Assembly: GCA_024277175.1 (NCBI GenBank)
Contig: JAJRVT010000083.1
Coordinates: 1-41,752 of the forward strand
Source: Chloroflexota bacterium
GTDB lineage: Bacteria; Chloroflexota; Anaerolineae; Caldilineales; Caldilineaceae
Length of the DNA: 41,752 bases
Direction of reading: 5' to 3'
Shown: positions 32,850 to 40,672 of the stretch, in pieces
How positions within the stretch are numbered: position 1 is the stretch's first letter
Layout: every line of letters starts with the position of its first letter
Position numbers and translations under genes: made by a program
The notes under the pieces: generated by a model
The model's input: the letters and a program-made list of their open reading frames with translations, nothing else
What the model was told of the DNA's origin: nothing
The model's database searches: none

Positions 32850-33720
32850 GTCACTTGACAGCGCCCAACAACCTACGCCTGAAAAGCGGAAGAAGCGAAA
32901 TTGGGGAGCGATGGCCCTGCTTTATGTGGTGCTGACGGCGATCGTCATCGTCTACTCCATGCCAGGCATAGGCGTGCTGATCACCTCCGTGAAGACCAAC
33001 GAAGAGATCGCCAAGGACGGGCTGTGGTCGTTGCCCGAAGAGTTCAGGCTCAGCAACTACCAGGAGGCCTGGACCAACGGCAATCTGAAAACCTACACTA
33101 TTAATTCTATCCTGGTCACCATCCCGGGCGCGTTTGCCTCCATCGCCCTGGGCCTCCTGCTGGGCTATGTGTTCAGCAAACTGCCGTTCCGGGGCAGCAA
33201 TGCGCTTTTCATTTTTGTGGTCGCCGGCATGTTCTATCCACCCCAGATCGTACTGATCCCGCTTTTTCGCCTTTTCAACGCGGTGGGGTTGTATGACACT
33301 CTGTGGCCCATGATCATCGTACACACAGCCTTTGGCATCCCCATCTGCACGCTGATCATGCGCAACTTCTTCGCCACTGTGCCCAACGCCCTGCGCGAAG
33401 CCGCGATCATCGATGGCGCCAACGAGGGCCAGATATTGCGCAAGATCATGCTGCCGCTGAGCCTGCCGGCCTTGGCGGTGCTGGCCACGCTCCAATTCAC
33501 TTGGATCTGGAACGACTTCCTCTGGCCGCTGATTTTCACCCAGTCGGATTCAGTGCGCACCATTATGATCGGCATCGTCGCCATGCGCGGACAGTATTCC
33601 GTGGCTTGGGGCGTCCAGGGAGCCATGTCCGTCATCGCCAGCCTGCCGACGCTGCTCATCTTCATTTTCCTGCAACGATACTTCATCCGCGGACTTACAT
33701 TAGGGTCAGTAAAAGGGTAA
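32842..33720 (+). CDS. CUT1-type sugar ABC transporter permease, MalG-like, second system
   Basis: 292 aa. First membrane segment AMALLYVVLTAIVIVYSMPGIGVLITSVKTNEEI, EAA loop ALREAAIIDGANEGQILRKIMLPLS, and C-terminus FLQRYFIRGLTLGSVKG, typical of MalG-like subunits. Its ATG lies inside the last codons of the MalF-like gene, implying translational coupling. The aldehyde:ferredoxin oxidoreductase gene begins 10 bp after its stop, which ties import to that oxidation step. Confidence 0.94.
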   Translation: MTESLDSAQQPTPEKRKKRNWGAMALLYVVLTAIVIVYSMPGIGVLITSVKTNEEIAKDGLWSLPEEFRLSNYQEAWTNGNLKTYTINSILVTIPGAFASIALGLLLGYVFSKLPFRGSNALFIFVVAGMFYPPQIVLIPLFRLFNAVGLYDTLWPMIIVHTAFGIPICTLIMRNFFATVPNALREAAIIDGANEGQILRKIMLPLSLPALAVLATLQFTWIWNDFLWPLIFTQSDSVRTIMIGIVAMRGQYSVAWGVQGAMSVIASLPTLLIFIFLQRYFIRGLTLGSVKG

Positions 33721-33729
33721 GGTTTCACC

Positions 33730-35430
33730 ATGCAAATTCTGCGAGTCAACCTCACAACCAACGCCGTCTTGTATAAGGACGTCCCCGAAAGCTGGCGCGC
33801 CTATGGCGGGCGCGCCTTGGTCGCGCGCTTTCTCCTGGACGAGGTGCCCCCGACGTGCGAGCCGCTGGGACCGCGCAACAAGCTGATCTGGGCGCCCGGC
33901 CTGCTGGTGGGGCATATGCTCTCTAGCGTGGACCGGATCTCCGTGGGCGGGAAAAGCCCGCTGACCGGCGGCGTCAAAGAGGCCAACGCTGGCGGAACCA
34001 CGGGCATGAAAATGGCGTGGCTGGGGCTGCATGCGTTGATCATCGAAGGCGGACCGCCGGCGGACGGAAGCTGGAAGATCCTCTACATCGACGCCGAAGG
34101 GGCCAGGCTCGAACCCGCGGGCGATCTGGTTGGTCTGGGCCTGAAGGAGACGGGGGAGCGCCTGACCGAACGATATGGGAGTAAAATCGGCATCTCCGCC
34201 ATCGGCCCGGCCGGGGAGCGGCTCTATCGCTCCGCGGGCGTCACCCACATGGACGCGGACCTCAACCTCACCCGCCTCTCGGCCCGGGGCGGGCTGGGCG
34301 CGGTGATGGGATCGAAGCATCTCAAAGCCATTATTTTCGACCAGCCGCGGGCCAATCGCCCGCCGGTCGTGGATGAGCAACGGTTCAAAGACGCCTCGCG
34401 GGCCTACCTCAAGATTCTGCGCGAGCACCCCCAGACCGGCCAGATCTACCCGACCTATGGCACCGCTGGCATGGTGGAGTTATGCAACGCGGTGGGCGCA
34501 CTGCCGACGCGCAACTTCTCGGCCGGCCGCTTCGAGGCCGCCGACCGCATCAGCGGCGAAGCCATCCACGATCTCAACCTGGCCAGGGGCGGGCAGATCG
34601 CCCACGCCTGCATGCCCGGCTGCATCATCAAATGCTCCAACATCTATTTCGGCCCGGACGGCAAGCCCCTGGTCACGCCCCTGGAATACGAAACCATCGG
34701 CCTGATGGGGTCAAACCTGGGCATTGACGACCCGGACGTCATCGCCAGGATGAACGACATCGCCAACGACATGGGTATGGACACCATCGACACGGGCGCG
34801 GCCCTGGGCGTGGCCGCCGAGGTCGGCCTCCTGGCCTTCGGCGACGGAGAACGGGCGCTGGTGCTGATGGAGGAGGTGAAGACAGGGACGCCCCTGGGCC
34901 GCATCCTCGGCAACGGCGCGGCTCTGGCCGGGCAGGTGCTAGGCGTGACCCGGGTTCCAGTGGTCAAGGGGCAGGCCATCTCGGCCTATGACCCGCGCGG
35001 GACCAAGGGCACGGGCGTCACCTACGCCACCTCGCCCCAGGGCGCGGACCACACCAATGGCCTCACCATCCGGGCCGACGTGGACCACACAGATCCTAAG
35101 GGCAAGGTGGAGCTATCCCGCCCGGCCCAGCTCAATATGGGAGGATATGACTCGTTGGGCGTCTGCCTCATGGGCACGTTCGCCTTTGGCGTGGATCCGA
35201 CCCTGATCCCGGAACTCGTCAATGGCCGCTACGGCTGGGATATGGAGCCGGACTATCTTCAGCAGTTGGGGCTTGAATGCATTCGCATGGAGCGGGAGTT
35301 CAACCGCCGGGCGGGGTTCACCGCGGCCGACGATCGCATCCCGGAATGGATGACAGTAGAGCCATTGTCGCCACTCAACTCTGTCTTCGACGTGCCTGAT
35401 GAGGAACTGGACGCCATCTTCGATGGATGA
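33730..35430 (+). CDS. Aldehyde:ferredoxin oxidoreductase-family tungstoenzyme
   Basis: 566 aa, slightly shorter than the ~600-aa norm. The N-terminal pterin-binding domain shows RVNLTTNAVLYKDVPESWRAYGGRALVARFL, SSVDRISVGGKSPLTGGVKEANAGGTTGMKM and LSARGGLGAVMGSKHLKAI. The [4Fe-4S] ligands are Cys294, Cys298 and Cys302 (HACMPGCIIKCSN), with a distal Cys479 (DSLGVCLMG). The spacing CxxxCxxxC is one residue wider than the CxxCxxxC of the Pyrococcus enzyme. The family oxidises aldehydes to acids using W-bispyranopterin and ferredoxin. In the operon it follows sugar permeases and overlaps a MoaD/ThiS-like gene, so the aldehyde is probably a catabolic intermediate of the imported compound. Confidence 0.9.
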   Translation: MQILRVNLTTNAVLYKDVPESWRAYGGRALVARFLLDEVPPTCEPLGPRNKLIWAPGLLVGHMLSSVDRISVGGKSPLTGGVKEANAGGTTGMKMAWLGLHALIIEGGPPADGSWKILYIDAEGARLEPAGDLVGLGLKETGERLTERYGSKIGISAIGPAGERLYRSAGVTHMDADLNLTRLSARGGLGAVMGSKHLKAIIFDQPRANRPPVVDEQRFKDASRAYLKILREHPQTGQIYPTYGTAGMVELCNAVGALPTRNFSAGRFEAADRISGEAIHDLNLARGGQIAHACMPGCIIKCSNIYFGPDGKPLVTPLEYETIGLMGSNLGIDDPDVIARMNDIANDMGMDTIDTGAALGVAAEVGLLAFGDGERALVLMEEVKTGTPLGRILGNGAALAGQVLGVTRVPVVKGQAISAYDPRGTKGTGVTYATSPQGADHTNGLTIRADVDHTDPKGKVELSRPAQLNMGGYDSLGVCLMGTFAFGVDPTLIPELVNGRYGWDMEPDYLQQLGLECIRMEREFNRRAGFTAADDRIPEWMTVEPLSPLNSVFDVPDEELDAIFDG

Positions 35431-35440
35431 ACCTGAGACC

Positions 35441-35674
35441 ATGGCCGTCACGGTTCGCCTGCTCTCCATCCTGCGGCACCGTGACGGCGCTATCGTCGAC
35501 CAACTTCACCTGCAACTGCCCTTAGGCAGCCAGGCCAGTGATGCGTTGCGGGCCGCAGAGATCCCCAGTCAGGTGGAATTTATCCTCACCGTCAACGGAG
35601 AGTTGGCCCACGAAGGCGTCACGCTCAACCAGGGAGACCAAATTTCACTGATCCCCATCATCGCCGGCGGCTGA
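35441..35674 (+). CDS. MoaD/ThiS-like sulfur-carrier protein
   Basis: 77 aa with a beta-grasp pattern (AVTVRLLSILRHRDG... VEFILTVNGELAHEGVTLNQGDQISLIPIIAGG) and the essential C-terminal Gly-Gly, which is adenylated and thiocarboxylated by an MoeB-type partner. Such proteins supply sulfur to molybdo/tungstopterin; MoaD-like genes often accompany tungsten aldehyde oxidoreductases. An in-frame ATG at 35423 overlaps the oxidoreductase stop codon and is an alternative start; both have weak ribosome sites, and 35441 matches where the family fold begins. Confidence 0.85.
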   Translation: MAVTVRLLSILRHRDGAIVDQLHLQLPLGSQASDALRAAEIPSQVEFILTVNGELAHEGVTLNQGDQISLIPIIAGG

Positions 35675-35993
35675 ATGGGCTCGCTTCCGTCCGCAAAAAA
35701 CAGTTGCTCGTTTCCCCTTCCCTGTTGTATACTCCAATTACTGTAACAACGCGCTCGGCATCCCATTGCCCACCGCCTCCGATTCATTCGCATCAACACG
35801 TAGTGTTCACGTAGTCACTTCACGAAAATATGCGCAGCTTAGGCCGATTTAGGAGGTTTCCGCCTCTGTAAGGGCGGCTGCCTTCTTGGTCCCAGGCGTT
35901 TTTGAAATCCGGCAAATTTTGCGTCAATGCTTTGGCTTCACGTGCGCCCCCGACTATCAATCCACCAATAGTATAATCACCAAGGAGAAAGCC
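35675..35993. other. Intergenic 319 bp upstream of the peptide-type ABC operon
   Basis: No gene is seen. A possible promoter is TTGCTC (35704-35709) with TATACT (35728-35733) 18 bp apart. CACGTAGT occurs twice with an 11-bp period (35797-35804 and 35808-35815), which could be a regulatory repeat. A perfect TATAAT at 35972-35977 lies too close to the ribosome site to serve the ATG at 35994 and has no good -35 box. Confidence 0.45.
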
Positions 35994-37586
35994 ATGAAAC
36001 GACTACTGTTGATTCTCGCCATCATGCTGGCAGTGAGCATCGCGCTGACCGCATGCGCCGCACCCGCCGCGCCGGAGACAGCCGCGGAGGGGACGGCAGG
36101 AGAGGCGGCGGCCGCGCCAGCGGAAGCGCCGACGGAAGGCTCCACCCTGCGCGTCGCGCTCTCCACCTTCCCCAATTCGCTCGATATGCCCATCGCCGCC
36201 GAGCGCAACGCGAGCAACGCAGCCTGGCAATTGTACAACAGCCTGGTCTGGGTGGACGATGACGGCGCGGTGGTCCCAGCGCTGGCCGAAAGCTGGGAAG
36301 TCTCCGAGGATGGCTCTGAAATCACCATGAAATTGAGGGAAGACGTCACCTTCCACAATGGCGAACCATTCAGCGCCGATTCGGTCATCTTCTCCTGGGA
36401 GCGGGGCATGCGGCCTGACATGCAATGGAGCGACCGCTGGGCCATGGTTACGGACATCGAGAAAGTAGACGACTATATGATCGTTCTCAAGACCGAGGAA
36501 CCCAACCCCCTCTTGCTGCGCATCATCGCCGAAAACTGGGCCATGGTTCCGCCCCAGTATATCGAAGAGGTGGGAGAGGATGGCTTCGCCGCCCATCCGG
36601 TGGGCACCGGACCCTTCGAATTCGTCGAATGGAACAAAGGCGATCGTATCGTCATGAAAGCCTATAGCGACTACTGGGAGGAGGGCTATCCCAAGGTGGA
36701 CAACCTAATCTTCCGCCCCATCCCTGAATCCTCGACCCGGGTGGCCGCCATCAAGACAGGCGAGATCGACATCGTCGGCCGCCTGAGTGCGGAAGAAGCC
36801 GCCCAGCTTAAGGGTGTAGATGGCGTAGAGGTGATTTCCTACCCCGTGGATCGGGTCTACTACATCGCCTTCAACAACCTGACCACAGGCGTGGACATGC
36901 CCACCGAGGACCCCAAGGTGCGCCAGGCCATGAACTACGCCGTGGATGTGGACGCCATCATCGACGCCCTCTTCGCCGGCAATGGCCGTCCCTCGACCGG
37001 CTACGTCACGCCTGCAAACTGGGGCTATGACACCGAGATTCAACCCTTTGGCTACGATCCGGACAAGGCGCGCGAACTGCTGGCCGAAGCCGGCTATCCC
37101 GACGGCTTCGAGATCGACTTCGCCTGCCCATCCGGGGCTTACACCAATTTCGAGCAGGTATGCGAGGCCATCGTCGGCTATCTGGGCGACGTAGGCATCA
37201 CCGCCAATCTGGAGTTGATGGAGTCCGGTCAATACTGGGACCTGGAAGCCAAGAAGGAGTTGCCGCCCCTCTTTGGCGATAGCTGGTCCGAGACCAGCGG
37301 CGAGGCCTATCCGCGCCTCACCGGCGCGCTGGGTGGATGGGACGCCAGCTTCTCGGCCTGGTCCGACCCGGAGATCGACCGGCTGCTGGGCGAGATCGGC
37401 AAAGAGATGGACGATGACGCCCGCGCCGGCCTCTATGTGGAACTGCAACGATATATGCAGGAGAACCCGCCCTTCATCTATCTCTACGAGCCGGTGACCT
37501 TCGAAGCCAAGAGCACTCGGGTGAAGGACTACCGGCCGCGTCCGGCGGAGAATTACTACCTCAAGTACACGTACATAGAGGAATAG
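35994..37586 (+). CDS. Peptide/nickel-type ABC transporter substrate-binding lipoprotein (SBP family 5)
   Basis: 530 aa. Signal peptide MKRLLLILAIMLAVSIALTA ends at lipobox LTAC (Cys21), followed by an Ala/Glu/Pro linker. The family 5 binding protein is recognised by LVWVDDDGAVVPALAESWEVSEDGSEITMKLREDVTFHNGEPFSADSVIFSWER, IAENWAMVPPQYIEEVGEDGFAAHPVGTGPFEFVEWNKGDRIVMKAYSDYW and VRQAMNYAVDVDAIIDALFAGNGRP. It may bind oligopeptides, glycans or other ligands. ATG 35994 has AAGGAG seven bases upstream. Two DppB/DppC-type permeases follow; no ATPases are in the window. Confidence 0.94.
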   Translation: MKRLLLILAIMLAVSIALTACAAPAAPETAAEGTAGEAAAAPAEAPTEGSTLRVALSTFPNSLDMPIAAERNASNAAWQLYNSLVWVDDDGAVVPALAESWEVSEDGSEITMKLREDVTFHNGEPFSADSVIFSWERGMRPDMQWSDRWAMVTDIEKVDDYMIVLKTEEPNPLLLRIIAENWAMVPPQYIEEVGEDGFAAHPVGTGPFEFVEWNKGDRIVMKAYSDYWEEGYPKVDNLIFRPIPESSTRVAAIKTGEIDIVGRLSAEEAAQLKGVDGVEVISYPVDRVYYIAFNNLTTGVDMPTEDPKVRQAMNYAVDVDAIIDALFAGNGRPSTGYVTPANWGYDTEIQPFGYDPDKARELLAEAGYPDGFEIDFACPSGAYTNFEQVCEAIVGYLGDVGITANLELMESGQYWDLEAKKELPPLFGDSWSETSGEAYPRLTGALGGWDASFSAWSDPEIDRLLGEIGKEMDDDARAGLYVELQRYMQENPPFIYLYEPVTFEAKSTRVKDYRPRPAENYYLKYTYIEE

Positions 37587-37597
37587 ATCTGATGCTA

Positions 37598-37628
37598 GAG
37601 ACCGGGTTTCTGTGAGAAACCCGGTCTC
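37598..37628 (+). repeat. Perfect 14-bp hairpin between binding-protein and DppB-like genes
   Basis: GAGACCGGGTTTCT (37598-37611) and its exact complement AGAAACCCGGTCTC (37615-37628) flank GTG. It starts 12 bp after the binding-protein stop. No T-run follows; placement parallels the palindromes in the other two importer operons. Confidence 0.9.
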
Positions 37629-37674
37629 GCGTCCCCCAGCTTCATCCCGATCAACCAAAGGTCGAAAGGATCCC

Positions 37675-38625
37675 ATGCAACGCTATCTCTTCTCCCGCGT
37701 CATCCAGTCAATTCTTCTGCTCTTCGGCGTTCTGCTCCTGGTCTTCCTGATGATGCGTCTCACCGGCGATCCGGCCAGCCTCATGGTCTCCCGCAACGCT
37801 TCGCCGGAGCAGATTGAAGCGGTGCGCGAAGAGATGGGCTTGAATGACCCGCTGATTGTGCAGTTCTGGCGCTTCGCATCAGGAGCGGTGGTGGGCGATT
37901 TCGGCATGTCCATCCGTCATCGAGAACCGGCGCTGGATCTGATCCTGGAGCGGCTGCCGGCCACGGTGGAGTTGGCGACGGTCTCGCTGTTCCTGTCCAT
38001 GGTGGTTGGCATACCGCTGGGGCTTCTGGCCGGCTCCCGACCGGGGAGCATCTGGGACGCACTGGCGCGCATCGCCGGTCTGATCGGCCAGACCATCCCC
38101 AATTTTTGGCTGGCGCTCATCCTCATCCTGGTCTTTTCCGTCCAACTGCGCATCTTCCCTACCTTTGGCCGGGAGACGTGGGAGATCTGTTGTGGCGTGG
38201 AACTGCCCACCAAATCGGTCATCCTGCCCGCGATCGCGCTGGGCGTCTTCACCATGGGCCAGTTGGTGCGCTTCACCCGCTCCTCTGTGCTAGAGATCCG
38301 AAACGAGGACTACATCCGCACCGCACGCAGCAAGGGGCTTTCTGATCGCCGCATCTACCTCGGCCACATCCTCCGCAACGCAGCCATTCCACTCATCAGC
38401 ATCATCGGCGTCCAGTTCGGTTACCTCCTGAGCGGCTCCATCTACATCGAGACCATCTTCTCCTGGCCAGGTTTGGGCAACCTGCTGGCCGAAGCTATCG
38501 GCAACCGGGACTTCGCCCTGGTCCAGGCCATCGCCGTTTTCACCAGCTTAGCGGTGATCACGATCAACCTATTGGCCGATGTGGCGTACGCTGTCGCCGA
38601 CCCGCGCATCAAGTACGGAGGGTAG
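37675..38625 (+). CDS. Peptide-type ABC transporter permease, DppB-like
   Basis: 316 aa. It begins MQRYLFSRVIQSILLLFGVLLLVFLMMRLTGDPA, the usual DppB N-terminus, with further membrane segments such as ELATVSLFLSMVVGIPLGLLAG. Conserved loops LVRFTRSSVLEIRNEDYIRTARSKGLSDRRIYLGHILRNAAIPLISIIGVQFGYLLSGSIYIETIFSWPGLG follow. ATG 37675 has AAAGGA upstream; the longer frame from 37612 would start within the intercistronic hairpin. Its stop is 4 bp before the DppC-like ATG. Confidence 0.95.
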   Translation: MQRYLFSRVIQSILLLFGVLLLVFLMMRLTGDPASLMVSRNASPEQIEAVREEMGLNDPLIVQFWRFASGAVVGDFGMSIRHREPALDLILERLPATVELATVSLFLSMVVGIPLGLLAGSRPGSIWDALARIAGLIGQTIPNFWLALILILVFSVQLRIFPTFGRETWEICCGVELPTKSVILPAIALGVFTMGQLVRFTRSSVLEIRNEDYIRTARSKGLSDRRIYLGHILRNAAIPLISIIGVQFGYLLSGSIYIETIFSWPGLGNLLAEAIGNRDFALVQAIAVFTSLAVITINLLADVAYAVADPRIKYGG

Positions 38626-38629
38626 CCCC

Positions 38630-39559
38630 ATGACGCAAACCACAGGCTCCAGCGCGGTGACGACCATGGAACTGGATCGGGATGTCGGATTCACGCGGCG
38701 GGTCAACCACGCGGGCAGGCTACTCTGGCGGGACAAATCAGGCCTGATCGGCCTGATCATGTTTCTCTCGGTGGTCTTCGCCGCCGTCTTCGCCCCTGTC
38801 ATCACGCCCTATGACCCGCTGAAACAGAACCTGCGCGAGGCCAAGATGCCGCCGGCCTGGCGGGAAGGGGGCGACTGGAGCCATATCTTGGGCACCGACA
38901 ACCTGGGGCGGGACGTCTACACTCGCATCATCTACGGCAGCCGGGTCTCGCTCACCGTGGGCTTCTTCGGCGTGCTGATCGCCACCTCCCTGGGCATGAT
39001 CCTGGGGTTGATCGCCGGCTACAACGGGGGAAAGGCGGACGCCCTGATCATGGGCTTCGTCAACCTTATCCTGTCGCTGCCTTACCTGGTGGTGGTGGTG
39101 ACGGTGGCCGCGATCCTGGGACGCAGTCTGCTCAACGTCATCCTCATCTTCGGGGTCACGGACCTGGCCATCTTCGCCCGCATCACCCGGGGCGAGGTGC
39201 TGCGCATGCGCGAGTCGGATTTCATCAAATCCGCGGTCAGCGTGGGGTCCGGCACGTCGCGCATCCTCTTCAGGCACATCACGCCCAACCTGGTCGGCCC
39301 CCTGGTCACCATCGTCACCTTCGAGATGTCGGCCATGATCTTCTACGAGGCTGGGCTGGGCTTCCTGGGACTGAGCGTCCCGCCCACGGTGCCCAGTTGG
39401 GGGAACATGCTCGCATCCGGTCGCCAGTATCTCACCATCTACCCCTGGATCGCCATCTTCCCCGGGTTGGCCATCGTCTACACCGGCTTGGCCATGAACT
39501 TGCTGGGCGACTGGCTCCGGGACGCGCTGGATCCCCGGTCCCGGCGGGTGAAGAAGTAG
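38630..39559 (+). CDS. Peptide-type ABC transporter permease, DppC-like
   Basis: 309 aa. Family features: an N-terminal segment with a membrane helix (SGLIGLIMFLSVVFAAVFAPVITPYDP), LGTDNLGRDVYTRIIYGSRVSLTVGFFGVLIATSLG, the EAA-type loop ESDFIKSAVSVGSGTSRILFRHITPNLVGPL, and FYEAGLGFLGLSVPPTVPSWGNML. ATG 38630 follows GGAGGG. The operon ends here: the next gene is convergent, so DppD/DppF-type ATPases must be encoded elsewhere. Confidence 0.95.
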   Translation: MTQTTGSSAVTTMELDRDVGFTRRVNHAGRLLWRDKSGLIGLIMFLSVVFAAVFAPVITPYDPLKQNLREAKMPPAWREGGDWSHILGTDNLGRDVYTRIIYGSRVSLTVGFFGVLIATSLGMILGLIAGYNGGKADALIMGFVNLILSLPYLVVVVTVAAILGRSLLNVILIFGVTDLAIFARITRGEVLRMRESDFIKSAVSVGSGTSRILFRHITPNLVGPLVTIVTFEMSAMIFYEAGLGFLGLSVPPTVPSWGNMLASGRQYLTIYPWIAIFPGLAIVYTGLAMNLLGDWLRDALDPRSRRVKK

Positions 39560-39616
39560 GAAAGCGAAAGGGAGCAAAATCCGCAGCGGGCCTGCCCCGG
39601 AGCCGCTGATCGCGAC

Positions 39617-40384
39617 CTACGGGGAGAGCAGTTTTTCTCCCAACGCCTCCGCCAGCGGATCTGCGCCCGGCGGACCGTAGCCCAGGTGCAGGTGCTGCGT
39701 CCACCCCTCGGCATAGGCAAAGCGACCTGACATGCGCCCCACCTCGCGGGTCATCTCCTCCATGTGGTTCAGATAGGAATCGATCCCCTGGGTTGCGTCA
39801 AGCCATTCCTTCTGGCTGCGGTGCATGGCCAGCGCGACCCGCTTGACCTCCAGGACCTCCGTTACATCCACATACATCCCCGGCGAAACCGAACGCCCCA
39901 GCGGATCGCGTAGGCCATAGGGCAGGGCGTGGTAGATGGTCACCGGTCCATCCACCGGCGGGTGCGGCGGCTGGGTCGCGAAGTTAGGAACCCCCAGGGC
40001 GAAGGCCGCGGTCAGCGTCAGGCGACAGGTGTTCATGTGGTCTTCCATATAGTCATGGGGCGGGTGGGTGAGGATGATGTTCGGGGCCACCTCGCGCATG
40101 ACGGAGCCTAATCGCTGCAAGGTCAACTTGTCATAGAAAATCTCCAGGTCATCGCAGAGGCTCTCGTGGTAGACCGCGTCCAGCAGCCCGGCCGCATCCA
40201 TAGACTCCTGGCGGCGGATGCGGGCGATGGTGGACGCGTCCTCCACCATGGATCCGCACGAGCCATTGGCCACGGTCATGTAGTGGAGTTCGTAACCGGC
40301 CCGCCGGAGGAGGATCAGGGTCCCCGCCATCATAAATTCGATGTCATCGGGGTGGGCGACGACAGCGAACGCTCGCTTCGGCAT
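39617..40384 (-). CDS. PIG-L (LmbE-like) family N-deacetylase
   Basis: 255 aa. Zinc-site motifs are VVAHPDDIEFMMAGTL near the N-terminus and THPPHDYMEDHMNT in the middle (about 115-130), giving the His/Asp/Asp/His set of PIG-L deacetylases. Members remove acetyl groups from N-acetylglucosaminyl conjugates or related amides in the cytoplasm. ATG 40384 has AGGGGG seven bases upstream. It is convergent with the peptide-type ABC operon 57 bp away, so a shared substrate is possible but not shown. Confidence 0.92.
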   Translation of the reverse strand: MPKRAFAVVAHPDDIEFMMAGTLILLRRAGYELHYMTVANGSCGSMVEDASTIARIRRQESMDAAGLLDAVYHESLCDDLEIFYDKLTLQRLGSVMREVAPNIILTHPPHDYMEDHMNTCRLTLTAAFALGVPNFATQPPHPPVDGPVTIYHALPYGLRDPLGRSVSPGMYVDVTEVLEVKRVALAMHRSQKEWLDATQGIDSYLNHMEEMTREVGRMSGRFAYAEGWTQHLHLGYGPPGADPLAEALGEKLLSP

Positions 40385-40404
40385 GCAAGTCCCCCTTATA
40401 GGTC

Positions 40405-40499
40405 TACTGCGAAAAGTCGCCACAAAGGCGCAGAACGCACAAAGCATCTCTGGAAAAACCGTTATGTTCTTCGTATCTTTGTCGCGACTTTTTGCAGTA
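40405..40499. repeat. 95-bp inverted-repeat element of a different type
   Basis: TACTGCGAAAAGTCGC (40405-40420) and GCGACTTTTTGCAGTA (40484-40499) are complementary at 15 of 16 positions. The interior has CACAAAGGCG and ATCTTTGTCG arms. It lies 10 bp from repeat family 1 copy E, upstream of the PIG-L gene. Confidence 0.75.
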
Positions 40500-40509
40500 A
40501 AGCCCGTGA

Positions 40510-40624
40510 CTATTCAGACAGGCTCCGGTAGAACGCGGATTTTCGCTGATACAAACGGATTTTCACGGATTTTTTCTGAAAAAATCCGTGAAAATCCGCG
40601 TTCCCTCTGATGCTCGCTGAATAG
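40510..40624. repeat. Palindromic repeat family 1, copy E (115 bp, intact ends)
   Basis: Exact outer arms CTATTCAG (40510-40517) and CTGAATAG (40617-40624). Inside are GAACGCGGATTTTCGC/...AAAATCCGCGTTC and the central TTTTCACGGATTTTTT/AAAAAATCCGTGAAAA arms. It is the most symmetrical copy and lies between ileS and the PIG-L gene. Confidence 0.88.
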
Positions 40625-40672
40625 TTACTAAAGCCCTTTGTCGATTCTGAAAACCAACTGCGGATTATATCA

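Noticed and set aside
35972-35977. TATAAT as the promoter of the peptide-type ABC operon
   Set aside because: A start at about 35984 would cut into the ribosome site just before the ATG at 35994, and no -35 box is present.
38738-39577. A 279-codon minus-strand frame opposite the DppC-like gene
   Set aside because: Composition is Asp/Gln/His-rich shadow of membrane codons; the plus strand matches DppC.
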